From an uncultured Bacteroides sp. (lineage in GTDB: Bacteria > Bacteroidota > Bacteroidia > Bacteroidales > Bacteroidaceae), in contig CASDXF010000005.1 in NCBI GenBank assembly GCA_949285075.1, positions 29,422-93,421 on the forward strand: a DNA stretch of 64,000 nt, given 5' to 3'. The stretch's first letter is position 1. The number at the start of each line of letters is the position of its first letter. Made by a program: the position numbers and the translations under genes. The notes below the pieces were generated by a model. It was not told the origin of the DNA and did no database searches. It saw nothing but the letters and a program-made list of their open reading frames with translations. Positions 16,017 through 25,964 of this stretch are shown in pieces.

Positions 16017-17810
16017 ATGAATATTGAAGCAAAACTCGTACAGTCCGTCATCAACGGACTGAAGGCGCTCTACGGGCAGGAAGTACCCGAAGAGGCGGCG
16101 CAACTGCAAAAGACGAAGAAGGAATTTGAAGGGCACCTGACGCTCGTCGTCTTCCCCTTCCTCAAGATTTCCAAGAAGGGGCCGGAGCAAACGGCTAAGG
16201 AAATAGGCGAATACCTGCTGGCCAACGAGCCGGCGGTGGCCTCGTACAACGTCATCAAGGGGTTCCTCAACCTCACCGTGGCCTCCGACGCTTGGATTGA
16301 CCTGCTAAACAAGATTCACGCCCAACCGAAGTACGGCTTGCGCGAGGCCGGAGCGGACGCTCCGCTGGTCATGATAGAGTACTCGTCGCCCAACACGAAC
16401 AAGCCGCTCCACCTCGGACACGTGCGGAACAACCTGCTGGGCAACGCGTTGGCCAACATCATAGCCGCCTGCGGCAACCGGGTCGTGAAGACCAACATCG
16501 TGAACGACCGGGGCATACACATCTGCAAATCGATGCTCGCGTGGAAGAAGTACGGCGGAGGAGAGACTCCGGAAAACTCGGGCAAGAAGGGCGACCACTT
16601 GGTGGGCGACTACTACGTGGCCTTCGACAAGCACTACAAGGCCGAGGTAGCCGAGCTGATGGAGAAGGGCATGACGAAGGAGGAAGCCGAAGCCGCCTCG
16701 CCCCTGATGAGAGAGGCGCGCGAGATGCTCGTCAAGTGGGAGGCGGGCGACCCCGAGACCCGCGCCCTTTGGAAGATGATGAACGACTGGGTGTACGCCG
16801 GATTCGACCAGACCTACCGCATGATGGGAGTCTCGTTCGACAAGATATACTACGAGTCGGAAACCTACCTCGCCGGAAAGGAAAAGGTGCTCGAAGGGCT
16901 TGACAAGGGCATCTTCTACCGCCGTGACGACGGCTCCGTATGGGCCGACCTCACTCCGGAAGGGCTCGACCAGAAACTCCTGCTGCGCGCCGACGGAACC
17001 TCCGTCTACATGACGCAGGACATCGGGACCGCCCAACGCCGGTTCGCCGACTACCCCATCGACAAGATGGTATACGTCGTGGGCAACGAGCAGAACTACC
17101 ACTTCCAAGTGCTGTCCATCCTCCTCGACAAGCTCGGGTTCGAGTGGGGAAAGAGCCTCGTCCACTTCTCCTACGGCATGGTAGAGCTGCCCGAAGGGAA
17201 GATGAAGTCGCGCGAGGGAACCGTGGTCGACGCTGACGACCTGATGGAGGAGATGATAGCCACCGCTAAGGAGACCTCGCAGGAACTGGGCAAGCTCGAC
17301 GGCCTGACCCAAGCGGAGGCCGACGACATCGCCCGCATCGTGGGGCTCGGGGCGCTGAAATACTTCATCCTCAAGGTGGACGCGCGCAAGAACATGACCT
17401 TCAACCCGAAGGAGTCGATAGACTTCAACGGAAACACCGGACCGTTCATCCAGTACACCTACGCCCGCATCCAGTCCGTGCTGCGCAAGGCCGCGGAAGC
17501 GGGCATCGCCATACCCGACGAGATTCCCGCCGGACTCTCGCTGAGCGAGAAAGAGGAGGGCCTGATTCAGATGATAGCCGACTTCGCCGCCATCGTGCGT
17601 CAGGCGGGCGAGGATTACAGCCCCTCCGTCATAGCCAACTACACGTACGACCTCGTAAAGGAGTACAACCAGTTCTATCATGACTTCAGCATCCTGCGCG
17701 AGGCCGACGAAGCCGTCAAGGTATTCCGCCTCGCCTTGTCCGCTGAGGTGGCTAAGGTGGTGCGCTTGGGCATGGGCTTGTTGGGAATCGAGGTTCCCTC
17801 ACGCATGTAA
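16017..17810 (+). CDS. argS: Arginyl-tRNA synthetase
   Basis: 597 residues from the ATG at 16017. An upstream in-frame ATG at 15975 would overlap the promoter. Class I synthetase: an N-terminal Add-1 domain (about 1-85) and the HIGH-type motif in SSPNTNKPLHLGHVRNNLLG (about 120-140). The KMSKS-like loop is GKMKSREGTV (about 395). The DALR anticodon-binding domain occupies the last 120 residues. It charges tRNA-Arg with arginine using ATP. It is single-copy in this window and followed by a strong terminator. Confidence 0.95.
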   Translation: MNIEAKLVQSVINGLKALYGQEVPEEAAQLQKTKKEFEGHLTLVVFPFLKISKKGPEQTAKEIGEYLLANEPAVASYNVIKGFLNLTVASDAWIDLLNKIHAQPKYGLREAGADAPLVMIEYSSPNTNKPLHLGHVRNNLLGNALANIIAACGNRVVKTNIVNDRGIHICKSMLAWKKYGGGETPENSGKKGDHLVGDYYVAFDKHYKAEVAELMEKGMTKEEAEAASPLMREAREMLVKWEAGDPETRALWKMMNDWVYAGFDQTYRMMGVSFDKIYYESETYLAGKEKVLEGLDKGIFYRRDDGSVWADLTPEGLDQKLLLRADGTSVYMTQDIGTAQRRFADYPIDKMVYVVGNEQNYHFQVLSILLDKLGFEWGKSLVHFSYGMVELPEGKMKSREGTVVDADDLMEEMIATAKETSQELGKLDGLTQAEADDIARIVGLGALKYFILKVDARKNMTFNPKESIDFNGNTGPFIQYTYARIQSVLRKAAEAGIAIPDEIPAGLSLSEKEEGLIQMIADFAAIVRQAGEDYSPSVIANYTYDLVKEYNQFYHDFSILREADEAVKVFRLALSAEVAKVVRLGMGLLGIEVPSRM

Positions 17811-17836
17811 GCCTCCTTTTTTCCGGAAAAGGAAAC

Positions 17837-17875
17837 GGGGGAGATGGAGCGGCGACACACCGCTTCATCTCCCCC
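17837..17875. terminator. Bidirectional terminator between argS and the YfhO-like gene
   Basis: A 16-bp stem (GGGGGAGATGGAGCGG at 17837-17852 with 17860-17875, one G-T pair) has an 8-nt or shorter loop. The flanking sequence is T-rich downstream and A-rich upstream, so it can stop transcripts from both convergent genes. Confidence 0.75.
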
Positions 17876-17919
17876 CCTTGCTTTCCGGCCGCCGGCTACG
17901 GCCGTCTCCGCCCGTCCGC

Positions 17920-20442
17920 TTACAAGGCTTCAGGCTTCGCGTCCGCCGCCGTCCGCTTTCCCTTCCTTACGGCCCGCACCACGCACAAGCAGGCTCCTAT
18001 CAGCAGCAGCGCCAACGCGCCGTAGGCTATGCCCTCCGTGACGTGCAGGCTCTGCGGGTCGAACCACATCTCGATGGTATGCTCTCCGGCGGGCACGCTC
18101 ATGGCACGCAGGATGTAGTCGGCCCGGGCAATCTCCACGGACTTTCCGTCGATGGTGGCCTGCCACCCCGGATAGTACACCTCCGAGAACACGGCCACCG
18201 CGTCCTTAGCGGAGGAGGTCTTATAGACCAGACGGTTCGGCTCGTAGCTCTCCAACCGGATGACCGAGGCCGAATCCTTATGGCTCGCCTCCACCCCGTT
18301 CAGCTGCTCCCTGAACCGCTTGTCCACTATCGCCGTCTCGGTGGGCGACGCGTCATACAGCGCGTCAATCTCCTCGTTGGCGTTGTCCACGTAGCGCACC
18401 TCGCTTACGAACCAAGCGTTTCCGTAGGCGTAAGGATTCAGCACGGGCACGGTCTCTCCCCTCTGCCCCGCAGGAAGAATGAAGTATCTCGTGTTCAGCA
18501 TATTCAGCGTCCGGAACTTAGAAGCGTCCACGCTGTCCATCGCTCCTCCCTTCGCCTTCAGCTCCTGATAGAAGGCGTCCATCTCCGGCGCGATGTGCCG
18601 GTCTATCATCTCCTGATAGCGGCGCAGCTTGGCGGCGTGATACCCGCCCACGCTCTTGTGCCAGTATGAGGTGTTGTTCTCGTTGAACGTGTTCGTCGCG
18701 AAGTTGAGCACCCTATAATCCAGCGTCTTGTCTTGCAGAATCGTCTCGTCCGTCTTGGTCTTGAGGAAGGTATCCGTCCGCTGCGACTTGGGCACAAACT
18801 GCTCGTCGTTCAGGTAACGCTTGTTCACGCCCCACATATCCACCAGACAGAGGACGGCTATGCCCGCCACGGTGAGCGACGCGCGCAGCTTTCCACGCAA
18901 GTAAAGGAACAGCAGCAGGCATCCTATGGCAACGATAAAGAAGCTACGCCAAGCGTCCGCCGTGACGAGCGTCTTACGCACTTCCTCCAGATTGCTCAGG
19001 AGAGGAGTCAGCTGCTCCGCCGGAATCGCTCCTTGCAGGGCGGCCATCTCCTGCGCCGGCACGTAGTCGGTAAACATTCCCGGAGCCACAGCCATGAGCA
19101 GCGACACGCCCGCCGTCAGCGCCAAGCTGATGACGAGTCCCCGTCTGTTCTCTTTCCGTGTCAGCAGGCCGGGCGTGGTCAGCACCTCTTTCAGGGCGAA
19201 AATGGCCAACAGCGGAATCGTGAACTCCGCAATGACCAGAATGGACGATACGGCCCGGAACTTATTGTACATCGGTATATAGTCGATAAAGAAATCAGTC
19301 AGCCCCATGAAGTTCTTTCCCCACGAAAGCAGGACGGAGAATATGGTGGCTCCCAACAACGCCCACTTCAGCGGCCCTTTCACGACGAAGCAGCCCAACA
19401 CGAACAGGAACATCACGAAGGCTCCCACGTACACCGGGCCCGAAGTCATGGGCTGGTCGCCGAAATACTGCGTCAATTGGCTGTAAATGCCCCGGTACAT
19501 CGGGTCGGCCTTCTCCATCGCCTTCTCGTTCATAGCGAGAGGAACCGATGCCCCACCCTTCACGTTGGGCACCAACAAGGTCAGCGTCTCGCCGATGCCG
19601 TAGCTCCATTGGGTGATGTAGTCCCGGTTCAGTCCTCCGCTCGTCTGAGCGGCCGCGGCTCCTTCCTGCTTCAGCTCGCTCTTGCCGCGCATCGTCTCCT
19701 TGCTGTACTCGTAGGTATGGTAAAGATTGGAAAGGTTGGTGCATACGCCTATCACCGCCGCCAGTACCAATACGCCGCTCGCCTTGAGGAAGTGCGGAAG
19801 CTCTTTCTTCTTATAAGCCTCCTCGAAGTAGGCTCCCACGATGAACAGTATGACGAACAGGAAGTAATAGCTCATCTGTATGTGGTTGGACTGTATCTGC
19901 AACGCGATGAACAAGGCGGTGACGATACCTCCCAACAGATATTTCCGGAGATAGGCCAACACGATACCCGCTATGGTAGGCGGAATGTAGGCGAGCGTCA
20001 CGAACTTCCAGATGTGTCCCGCCGATATCAAGATGAAGAAGTAGGACGAGAAGGCCCAGACGATTCCGCCTAAAGCCGACAGCCATGCGGGAATGCCAAA
20101 CGCCCTCAGCAGGATGTAGAACCCTATCATCATGATAAAGAGAAGCACGACGTAGGAAGGCAGATACAACTGATAAATCCGTTCTACCCACTGCAACGGC
20201 TTGGTAGAGTCGTAACTCGGCGCCAACTGGTAGGTAGGCATACCGCCGAAGAGCGCGTTCGTCCACCGGGTACGCTCTCCCGTTTTCTCCAGATATTCCG
20301 TAGCCTCTTGTCCGGCCCCTACCCCGGCCACGGAGTCATGCTGAAAGAGGATACGCCCTTCGATGTCCGCGGGAAAGAAATAGACGAAAGACAAAACGAT
20401 GAACGCCAGTATGGCGATTAAGTCAGGAAGGAAACGCTTCAT
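17920..20442 (-). CDS. YfhO-family membrane protein
   Basis: 840 residues. Many membrane helices (about 8-28, 95-115, 120-140, 150-175 and onward to about 560) are followed by a soluble domain (about 600-790) that ends with YYPGWQATIDGKSVEIARADYILRAMSVPAGEHTIEMWFDP. A last helix near 805-822 and a basic tail follow. The layout matches the YfhO (GT-C-like) membrane glycosyltransferase family, which works on lipid-linked sugars at the cell surface. The exact substrate is unknown. It is downstream of ahcY on the same strand but separated by 110 bp of repetitive AT-rich sequence. Confidence 0.8.
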   Translation of the reverse strand: MKRFLPDLIAILAFIVLSFVYFFPADIEGRILFQHDSVAGVGAGQEATEYLEKTGERTRWTNALFGGMPTYQLAPSYDSTKPLQWVERIYQLYLPSYVVLLFIMMIGFYILLRAFGIPAWLSALGGIVWAFSSYFFILISAGHIWKFVTLAYIPPTIAGIVLAYLRKYLLGGIVTALFIALQIQSNHIQMSYYFLFVILFIVGAYFEEAYKKKELPHFLKASGVLVLAAVIGVCTNLSNLYHTYEYSKETMRGKSELKQEGAAAAQTSGGLNRDYITQWSYGIGETLTLLVPNVKGGASVPLAMNEKAMEKADPMYRGIYSQLTQYFGDQPMTSGPVYVGAFVMFLFVLGCFVVKGPLKWALLGATIFSVLLSWGKNFMGLTDFFIDYIPMYNKFRAVSSILVIAEFTIPLLAIFALKEVLTTPGLLTRKENRRGLVISLALTAGVSLLMAVAPGMFTDYVPAQEMAALQGAIPAEQLTPLLSNLEEVRKTLVTADAWRSFFIVAIGCLLLFLYLRGKLRASLTVAGIAVLCLVDMWGVNKRYLNDEQFVPKSQRTDTFLKTKTDETILQDKTLDYRVLNFATNTFNENNTSYWHKSVGGYHAAKLRRYQEMIDRHIAPEMDAFYQELKAKGGAMDSVDASKFRTLNMLNTRYFILPAGQRGETVPVLNPYAYGNAWFVSEVRYVDNANEEIDALYDASPTETAIVDKRFREQLNGVEASHKDSASVIRLESYEPNRLVYKTSSAKDAVAVFSEVYYPGWQATIDGKSVEIARADYILRAMSVPAGEHTIEMWFDPQSLHVTEGIAYGALALLLIGACLCVVRAVRKGKRTAADAKPEAL

Positions 20443-20552
20443 AATAACGAATAATGAAGAATGATGAATCTCTTTAAACGAAGAATGAAGAACGATGAAT
20501 CAGGCTTGCCTCGCAACGCGCCATTCACCATTCTTCATTCCCTTTTGATGAA

Positions 20553-21971
20553 TTAATATCTGTAATGTTCCGCCTTGTACGGCCCGTCTACCGATACGCC
20601 GATATATGCGGCCTGCTCAGGGGTCAGCTTCGTCAGCTTCACGCCAATCTTTTCCAGATGCAGGCGGGCGACCTCCTCGTCCAGATGCTTAGGCAGGCGA
20701 TACACGTTAATGTCATACTTCTTGTTGAACAGCTCAATCTGGGCCAACGTCTGATTGGTGAAAGAGTTGCTCATCACGAAGGAGGGATGTCCCGTGGCGC
20801 ATCCCAGATTGACGAGCCGTCCGTCGGCAAGCAGAATGATGCTGTGCCCGTCCGGGAAATAATAGCGGTCTACCTGCGGCTTGATGTTGACGCACTTGAT
20901 GCCCGGGTAACGCTTTAGCGCATCCACCTGAATCTCGTTGTCGAAGTGGCCGATGTTGCAGACAATCGCCTGATCCTTCATCCTCTCCATGTGGTCGATA
21001 CGCACGATGTCAATGTTACCGGTGGTTGTCACGAAGATATTGCCCTCCTCGCAAGCGTCGTCCATCGTCACGACCTCGAAACCTTCCATAGCCGCCTGCA
21101 AAGCGCAAATCGGGTCAATCTCCGTCACCAACACCCGCGCGCCGTAAGAGCGCATAGAGTGGGCGCATCCTTTCCCCACGTCACCGTATCCGCATACCAC
21201 TACGACCTTGCCCGCTATCATCACGTCGGTAGCGCGCTTGATGCCGTCGGCCAACGATTCCCGGCAGCCGTACAGATTGTCGAACTTGGATTTCGTCACG
21301 GAGTCGTTCACATTGAACGCGGGGAAGAGCAGCTTGCCTTCCTCCTGCATCTGATACAGCCGGTGCACACCAGTGGTCGTCTCCTCAGACACGCCGCGCA
21401 CCTCGGCGGCTACCCGGTGCCAACGGTCGCCATCCGCCGCCAACACTTTCTTCAGAATGGCGTTCAGCTCTATCTCGTCCTCGGCGTGAGCCTCCTTATC
21501 CAACAGGGCGGCGTCGCTCTCGGCGGCGTATCCCGCGTGAATCATCAGCGTAGCGTCTCCCCCGTCGTCCACAATCACGTTCGGGCCTTTTCCTTCGGGG
21601 AAGTTCAACGCTTGCAGCGTACACCACCAATACTCGGCGAGCGTCTCGCCTTTCCAAGCGAACACGGGCACACCCGAGGCCGCTATCGCGGCGGCGGCAT
21701 GATCTTGCGTAGAATATATGTTGCAGGAGCACCAACGCACTTCCGCTCCCAAAGCGACCAGCGTCTCAATCAGCACGGCCGTCTGAATGGTCATGTGCAG
21801 CGACCCCATGATGCGGGCGCCTTTCAGCGGCTTAGATTCTCCGTACTTTTCGCGAAGGGCCATCAGCCCGGGCATTTCCTTTTCTGCCAAATCGATTTCC
21901 TTGCGTCCGAAATCCGCAAGCGTAATGTCCGCCACCTTATAGGGCAACGTAGAGAATAATTCTGTACACAT
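20553..21971 (-). CDS. ahcY: Adenosylhomocysteinase (S-adenosylhomocysteine hydrolase)
   Basis: 472 residues, the usual length. Splits S-adenosylhomocysteine into adenosine and homocysteine, which removes the product inhibitor of methyltransferases. The first domain has [16 protein letters not shown] and [15 protein letters not shown]. The NAD-binding Rossmann motif is [18 protein letters not shown]. The C-terminus is [12 protein letters not shown], with the conserved Lys and Tyr that reach into the partner subunit. A PfkB kinase that could phosphorylate adenosine is two genes upstream. Confidence 0.97.
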   Translation of the reverse strand: MCTELFSTLPYKVADITLADFGRKEIDLAEKEMPGLMALREKYGESKPLKGARIMGSLHMTIQTAVLIETLVALGAEVRWCSCNIYSTQDHAAAAIAASGVPVFAWKGETLAEYWWCTLQALNFPEGKGPNVIVDDGGDATLMIHAGYAAESDAALLDKEAHAEDEIELNAILKKVLAADGDRWHRVAAEVRGVSEETTTGVHRLYQMQEEGKLLFPAFNVNDSVTKSKFDNLYGCRESLADGIKRATDVMIAGKVVVVCGYGDVGKGCAHSMRSYGARVLVTEIDPICALQAAMEGFEVVTMDDACEEGNIFVTTTGNIDIVRIDHMERMKDQAIVCNIGHFDNEIQVDALKRYPGIKCVNIKPQVDRYYFPDGHSIILLADGRLVNLGCATGHPSFVMSNSFTNQTLAQIELFNKKYDINVYRLPKHLDEEVARLHLEKIGVKLTKLTPEQAAYIGVSVDGPYKAEHYRY

Positions 21972-22020
21972 ATATAAATATTTAGGTTTGTGAGTTTTTG
22001 AGCCTCCCGTCGGCTCGTCA

Positions 22021-23700
22021 TCATTTATCCGGGCTTAAGATTCGCCTATACTTGGCCGTATCGTTCAGAATGGCTAACGCCGCCTTCAGCTCGTTGTCAT
22101 CCTTCAATTGCTGAATAATGCTTCCCTTCTGATAATAGAAACGCTTGACTATCTCGTCGGCTATCATCCGCTTGATGTCCGTCGAGAAATAGTCCAAGTC
22201 ACGGTCCAAGTTATGATTCAGTTTCTTTTCCAACGCGGCGAACTCCTCGGCGGCGTCTTCCATATAGCCTTCAAACTCCGCCGCCTCCTTCAGCGTCTTC
22301 AGGATGCTCTCGCTCTGCTGGTCATACTTGAAGTCGGCCTTCTTCACCATCTCCTTAAACTCGGCGTAATCGGCGTCGGTCACCTCGAACTCCTCCGCGG
22401 AGGCTATCTGAGGATGTTTCAGGCAATACTGGGTCGCGTAATTGAATATCAGGTTGTCCCGTACCAGATAGAACAAGATGTTCGGCAGCTTTTCCTGCTT
22501 CACCACCGTATCCGGCATGATGCCTCCCCCGTCTCTTACCTCACGGCCCGCCGCCGTGTGGAACACCTTAGTCAGGCTGTCCGGTATCGTGCCTACGCTG
22601 CCGTCCTCGTTACGGTTCTTATAGTCAATGGCCTGCACGCATCGTCCGCTCGGGATGTAATATTTGGAAGTGGTTATCTTCATCGTTCCCCCGTAGGGCA
22701 ATGAGCGAGGTACCTGCACCAGTCCTTTCCCGAATGTACGGCTGCCGACAATCACGGCCCGGTCCAAGTCTTGCAGCGAACCGGAGAGAATCTCCGAGGC
22801 CGAAGCCGTCCCGCTGTTCACCAGCACGGCGATGGGAATGTCCAAGTCCAAAGGCTCGCGCAGCGTCTTGTACGTATTGCTTGCCTGAGCGGTCTTGCCT
22901 TTCGTCGTCACGATGACCTTACCGCGCGGCAGGAAGTAGTTGGCTATCTCCACGGCCTCGTCGAGCAAACCTCCGCCGTTGTTTCTCAAGTCGATGACCA
23001 ACGACTGGGCCCCCCGCTTCTTCAGGTCTTGAAAGGCTTTCTTAAAATCCTTCGACGGCGTGCCTGAGAACGTGCTCAGGTTGATGTAGCCCACGTTGCC
23101 GTCCATCAGCGTGAAATAGGGAACGGGGGGAGTCAGGATAGACTCGCGGACAATCTCGAACTCCATCGGCGTACGCCCGCCCTTTACGTTGGGGCGCTCT
23201 ACCTTCAGCTTGAAACTGGTTCCCGCCTGACCGCGCAGCAGTTGACTGACCTCGGCGTTCGACTTGCCCGCGAGGTCTTTTCCGTCTATCTCCATCAGCA
23301 CGTCACCCGCCTTTAGTCCGGCCTTCGCCGCGGGAGTCCCCTCCAACGGCTCGGCGATGAGCGAGCGCTTCAGCTTCGTGTCGTAGGTGATGATAGAGCC
23401 TATTCCGCCGAAACTGCCCTTTACCATCTGCTCCAACTCGTCTTGGTCGTCTTCCGGATAATATACAGTATAAGGGTCAAGCGAGTAAAGCATGGCGTCT
23501 ATTCCCTCTCGAATCGTCTTGTTCGGGTCAAGCGTGTCTACATAAAACATATCCAACTCTTTCACTATCGCGTTGAAAATGTCCATGTTCTTAGCCAATT
23601 GGAAATTCCGGTCGTTTCCGCTCTTAAAGCCAAAGAAGGCCGCGGCCACCATTACCGCCACCACGCCGGCGACTATCCGCTTATTTCGTTTTTTCATCAT
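22021..23700 (-). CDS. C-terminal processing peptidase (S41 family)
   Basis: 559 residues. An N-terminal signal anchor (about 8-26), a short helical region, a PDZ domain (about 85-180, [21 protein letters not shown]) and a tail-specific protease core follow. The catalytic serine is in [12 protein letters not shown] (about 300) and the lysine in [12 protein letters not shown] (about 325). It acts in the periplasm on protein C-termini. A second in-frame ATG one codon later is possible. It is between ahcY and the PfkB kinase on the same strand. Confidence 0.92.
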   Translation of the reverse strand: MMKKRNKRIVAGVVAVMVAAAFFGFKSGNDRNFQLAKNMDIFNAIVKELDMFYVDTLDPNKTIREGIDAMLYSLDPYTVYYPEDDQDELEQMVKGSFGGIGSIITYDTKLKRSLIAEPLEGTPAAKAGLKAGDVLMEIDGKDLAGKSNAEVSQLLRGQAGTSFKLKVERPNVKGGRTPMEFEIVRESILTPPVPYFTLMDGNVGYINLSTFSGTPSKDFKKAFQDLKKRGAQSLVIDLRNNGGGLLDEAVEIANYFLPRGKVIVTTKGKTAQASNTYKTLREPLDLDIPIAVLVNSGTASASEILSGSLQDLDRAVIVGSRTFGKGLVQVPRSLPYGGTMKITTSKYYIPSGRCVQAIDYKNRNEDGSVGTIPDSLTKVFHTAAGREVRDGGGIMPDTVVKQEKLPNILFYLVRDNLIFNYATQYCLKHPQIASAEEFEVTDADYAEFKEMVKKADFKYDQQSESILKTLKEAAEFEGYMEDAAEEFAALEKKLNHNLDRDLDYFSTDIKRMIADEIVKRFYYQKGSIIQQLKDDNELKAALAILNDTAKYRRILSPDK

Positions 23701-23744
23701 GCTTATTCCATTAAAATGAGGCGTAAAAGTAACTTAATCCTTGT

Positions 23745-24737
23745 TTACTCCGCCAGAACCTTGTCTATATTTAACTTAATTTCATTCCAACGCTCTCTCG
23801 GCATCGTCGTTCCTATCACCTGAATCACGTTACCCGAAAGGATGGAACCTATCCGCGCGCATTTCTCCAGCGAGCATCCCCGGGTCAGGCCGTACAGGAA
23901 TCCCGCCGCGAAGTAGTCACCCGCTCCCGTCGTGTCCGTCACCTTCTCCACCGGCAGGGCGTCCACCTTGACTACCTCCCCGCCTCTCCGGACGTAGGCT
24001 CCCTTCGCTCCTACCTTCACCACGGCGATACGGCACTCCTTTCCAATCGCTTCCAGACACTCTTCAGGCCGCTCACCGCCCGCGAAGGCTTTCGCCTCCT
24101 CTTCATTGGCGAAGACAATGTCCACGTAGTCGCGTATCAAAGCGGAGAAAAAGTCCAAGTCTCCGGCCACGATGTTGTAGCTCGCCATGTCGAGGCATAC
24201 GGTCAGCCCTGCCGCCTTCGCCAAGCTCATCGCCCGGAGAATCATCTCATGGTCCTGCACCAGATAGCCTTCTACATATAAATATGTATATCCCTCGAAG
24301 AGTTCCGGAGTCAAGTCCTCTACTTTCAGCGCGGAGGCGGCTCCCAGATAAGTTCCGAAAGTACGCTCTCCGTCCGGCGAGATGAAGGTGGAGGCCACGC
24401 CCGAAGGCAACTCCCCAGAAACGAAAAGCCTGTCCTCTATGCCGTTTCTCCGGAGATTCTCGCGGAAGAAACGGCCGTAGTCGTCTCTTCCCACCTTCCC
24501 GACAAACCCGGTCGGCGCTCCCAGACACGCCAGTCCGAGGATGGTATTCCCCGCCGAGCCGCCGGTGGCCAGCTGCGTCTCCATCTTGGAGAACTCGGCG
24601 TTGATTTGCCGCAGCTTAGCGTCGTCTATCAGTTGCATACTTCCCCGGGGCAATCCCATTTTGACCAAAAGCGCATCATTTTTCAAGGTGACAAGCACGT
24701 CTACCAGCGCGTTGCCCAATCCTATAATTTTATCCAT
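23745..24737 (-). CDS. PfkB-family carbohydrate/adenosine kinase
   Basis: 330 residues from the ATG at 24737 (MDKIIGLGNALVDVLV). An in-frame ATG at 24815 would overlap the promoter and is rejected. ATGGSAGNTILGLACLG is the first PfkB signature and DTTGAGDYFAAGFLYG the second, with the catalytic Asp. The substrate is not settled by sequence. Adenosine is plausible because ahcY, which releases adenosine, is nearby. Ribose or another sugar is the alternative. Confidence 0.85.
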   Translation of the reverse strand: MDKIIGLGNALVDVLVTLKNDALLVKMGLPRGSMQLIDDAKLRQINAEFSKMETQLATGGSAGNTILGLACLGAPTGFVGKVGRDDYGRFFRENLRRNGIEDRLFVSGELPSGVASTFISPDGERTFGTYLGAASALKVEDLTPELFEGYTYLYVEGYLVQDHEMILRAMSLAKAAGLTVCLDMASYNIVAGDLDFFSALIRDYVDIVFANEEEAKAFAGGERPEECLEAIGKECRIAVVKVGAKGAYVRRGGEVVKVDALPVEKVTDTTGAGDYFAAGFLYGLTRGCSLEKCARIGSILSGNVIQVIGTTMPRERWNEIKLNIDKVLAE

Positions 24738-24754
24738 CCTCAGTATTTTTTTTG

Positions 24755-24762
24755 CAAAGATA
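24755..24762 (-). promoter_or_regulatory. Predicted -7 element for the PfkB kinase gene
   Basis: The minus strand reads TATCTTTG, a perfect -7 match, 17 bp before the chosen ATG. The -33 part is unclear. Confidence 0.55.
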
Positions 24763-24815
24763 TTGCATATTCCAAAATATCCTATTACTTTTGCCCCCGC
24801 AATTGAGAAAAACAT

Positions 24816-24889
24816 TCTTCCTTAGCTCAGTCGGTTAGAGCATCTGACTGTTAATCAGAGGGTCCTTGGTTCAAGTCCAAGAGGAAGAG
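24816..24889 (+). tRNA. tRNA-Asn (GTT)
   Basis: A complete cloverleaf: acceptor TCTTCCT/AGGAAGA, D arm with GCTC/GAGC, anticodon arm TCTGA-CTGTTAA-TCAGA with GTT anticodon, T arm CTTGG/CCAAG with TTCAAGT, discriminator G. CCA is not encoded. An identical gene follows 31 bp later. Confidence 0.97.
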
Positions 24890-24920
24890 CACCCAGTAGC
24901 AATAGTTCAGTAATACACAT

Positions 24921-24994
24921 TCTTCCTTAGCTCAGTCGGTTAGAGCATCTGACTGTTAATCAGAGGGTCCTTGGTTCAAGTCCAAGAGGAAGAG
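24921..24994 (+). tRNA. tRNA-Asn (GTT), second identical copy
   Basis: Same sequence as the gene at 24816-24889, so a recent tandem duplication or gene conversion. Both appear to lie on one transcript that ends at the terminator at 25002. Confidence 0.97.
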
Positions 24995-25001
24995 CGGAAA
25001 A

Positions 25002-25034
25002 GGGTCGGCGAGTTTTCGTCGGCCCTTCTTTTTT
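25002..25034 (+). terminator. Intrinsic terminator of the tRNA-Asn pair
   Basis: A 10-bp stem GGGTCGGCGA/TCGTCGGCCC with two G-U pairs is followed by CTTCTTTTTT. Confidence 0.8.
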
Positions 25035-25205
25035 CGCTCCCCCGCCCTTTCCTCCATTCCCTTTCCATAATCCGCCCGGAAGCCATCCAAAGAGACCCTC
25101 ACTCCGTCTGCCGCATCTATGCCAATCGCTCTCAACGGAAAGGCGCAAGTGCATAAAAGCAAGATATTCAACGCATTGCCATACAATCGTCAGGCAAGAG
25201 AGATT

Positions 25206-25277
25206 CCTCGCGAGCCGTAGCGCTATCCATCGCGAGCCGCCGCCCTGTTTCTCGCGAGCCGCAGGGCAGGCTGACAA
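25206..25277. repeat. 22-bp-period intergenic repeat array, site 4
   Basis: GAGCCGTAGCGCTATCCATCGC and GAGCCGCCGCCCTGTTTCTCGC (22 bp each) are followed by GAGCCGCAGGGC and the GCTGACAA tail shared with site 1. The rest of the 300 bp between tRNA-Asn and the next gene has no feature I recognise. Confidence 0.8.
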
Positions 25278-25339
25278 GTGGAGAAGGCCCGAGGAGCAAG
25301 AAGATACAAGTAAACTAATCCTAATTCATCAAGCATCAA

Positions 25340-25695
25340 ATGAAGACAAGACACATCATGTTAGGCCTGACGCTGCTGCTCGCGGTCGCCGCGTGCGACC
25401 GGAAAGCAAAGGGCGGCGAAAGCGGAGACGGCACGGACACGCCCGTGGAGAACGGCGTGACAAGGCAACCCCAAGCGGTGACCGTGGTATGCGTGGGAAA
25501 CAGCATCACGGAGGGATTCGGCATCCCTCGAACGGCGAATGGCATTGGGAAGGCCCCGCGGGGTTCACCTCCGACCGGCGGGAAGCGACCGTGTCCAACT
25601 TCAGCGCGGAGAAGGCCGGAACCTATATCGGAACCTTCACCAACGCCGCGGGATGCAGGGTCGAGTTAGAGGTCACACTGAAGCTGAAGCCGTAG
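25340..25695 (+). pseudogene. Lipoprotein SGNH hydrolase with Ig-like tail, internally deleted and frameshifted
   Basis: The 5' end encodes a lipoprotein signal peptide (LLLAVAAC, lipobox Cys about residue 19), a linker and VVCVGNSITEGFG, the first SGNH-hydrolase block. The frame breaks near 25525-25531. In another frame the 3' end encodes SNGEWHWEGPAGFTS through AGTYIGTFTNAAGC, an Ig-like module often found at the end of such secreted Bacteroidota enzymes. The middle, including the other catalytic blocks, is missing. Both ends of the gene are kept. Confidence 0.6.
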
Positions 25696-25704
25696 CGCGT
25701 CCCA

Positions 25705-25945
25705 GCCGAGGAGCGACGGAAGACTTCATGCCCGGAACGCCGACGAGCGTTCCGGGCATTCTCGTATGTACATAATCCCTTACAACGTAAGTGTCCGCCA
25801 GAGACCCTCGAAAGTGTATGCCGGACACATACGTATGTCTCCCCCTGACACTTTCGACCCCGCCAGAAGGCATCGTAGAGGGGGGTGAACGAAAAAAAGC
25901 GCCCGCGAGAGGAAGCCTCCCGCAGACGCTCGAAAATATATTACA
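25705..25945. repeat. Dispersed intergenic repeat, copy B (one 23-bp palindromic unit)
   Basis: Homologous along its length to 2047-2333. The first hairpin is a perfect 13-bp stem (25728-25740 with 25747-25759, loop CGACGA). Two base pairs differ from copy A on both arms in a compensating way. Only one 23-bp unit (ACATACGTATGT core) is present. As in copy A, it lies between a broken plus-strand gene and a convergent minus-strand gene. Confidence 0.85.
25892..25930 (-). terminator. Terminator of the CoA-transferase gene, inside repeat copy B
   Basis: A long hairpin (AGCGCCCGCGAGAGG with CCTCCCGCAGACGCT, mostly paired) is followed on the minus strand by a run of seven U, 35 bp past the stop codon. 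Confidence 0.7.
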
Positions 25946-25964
25946 TATGAAAAAGAATAGGTCT

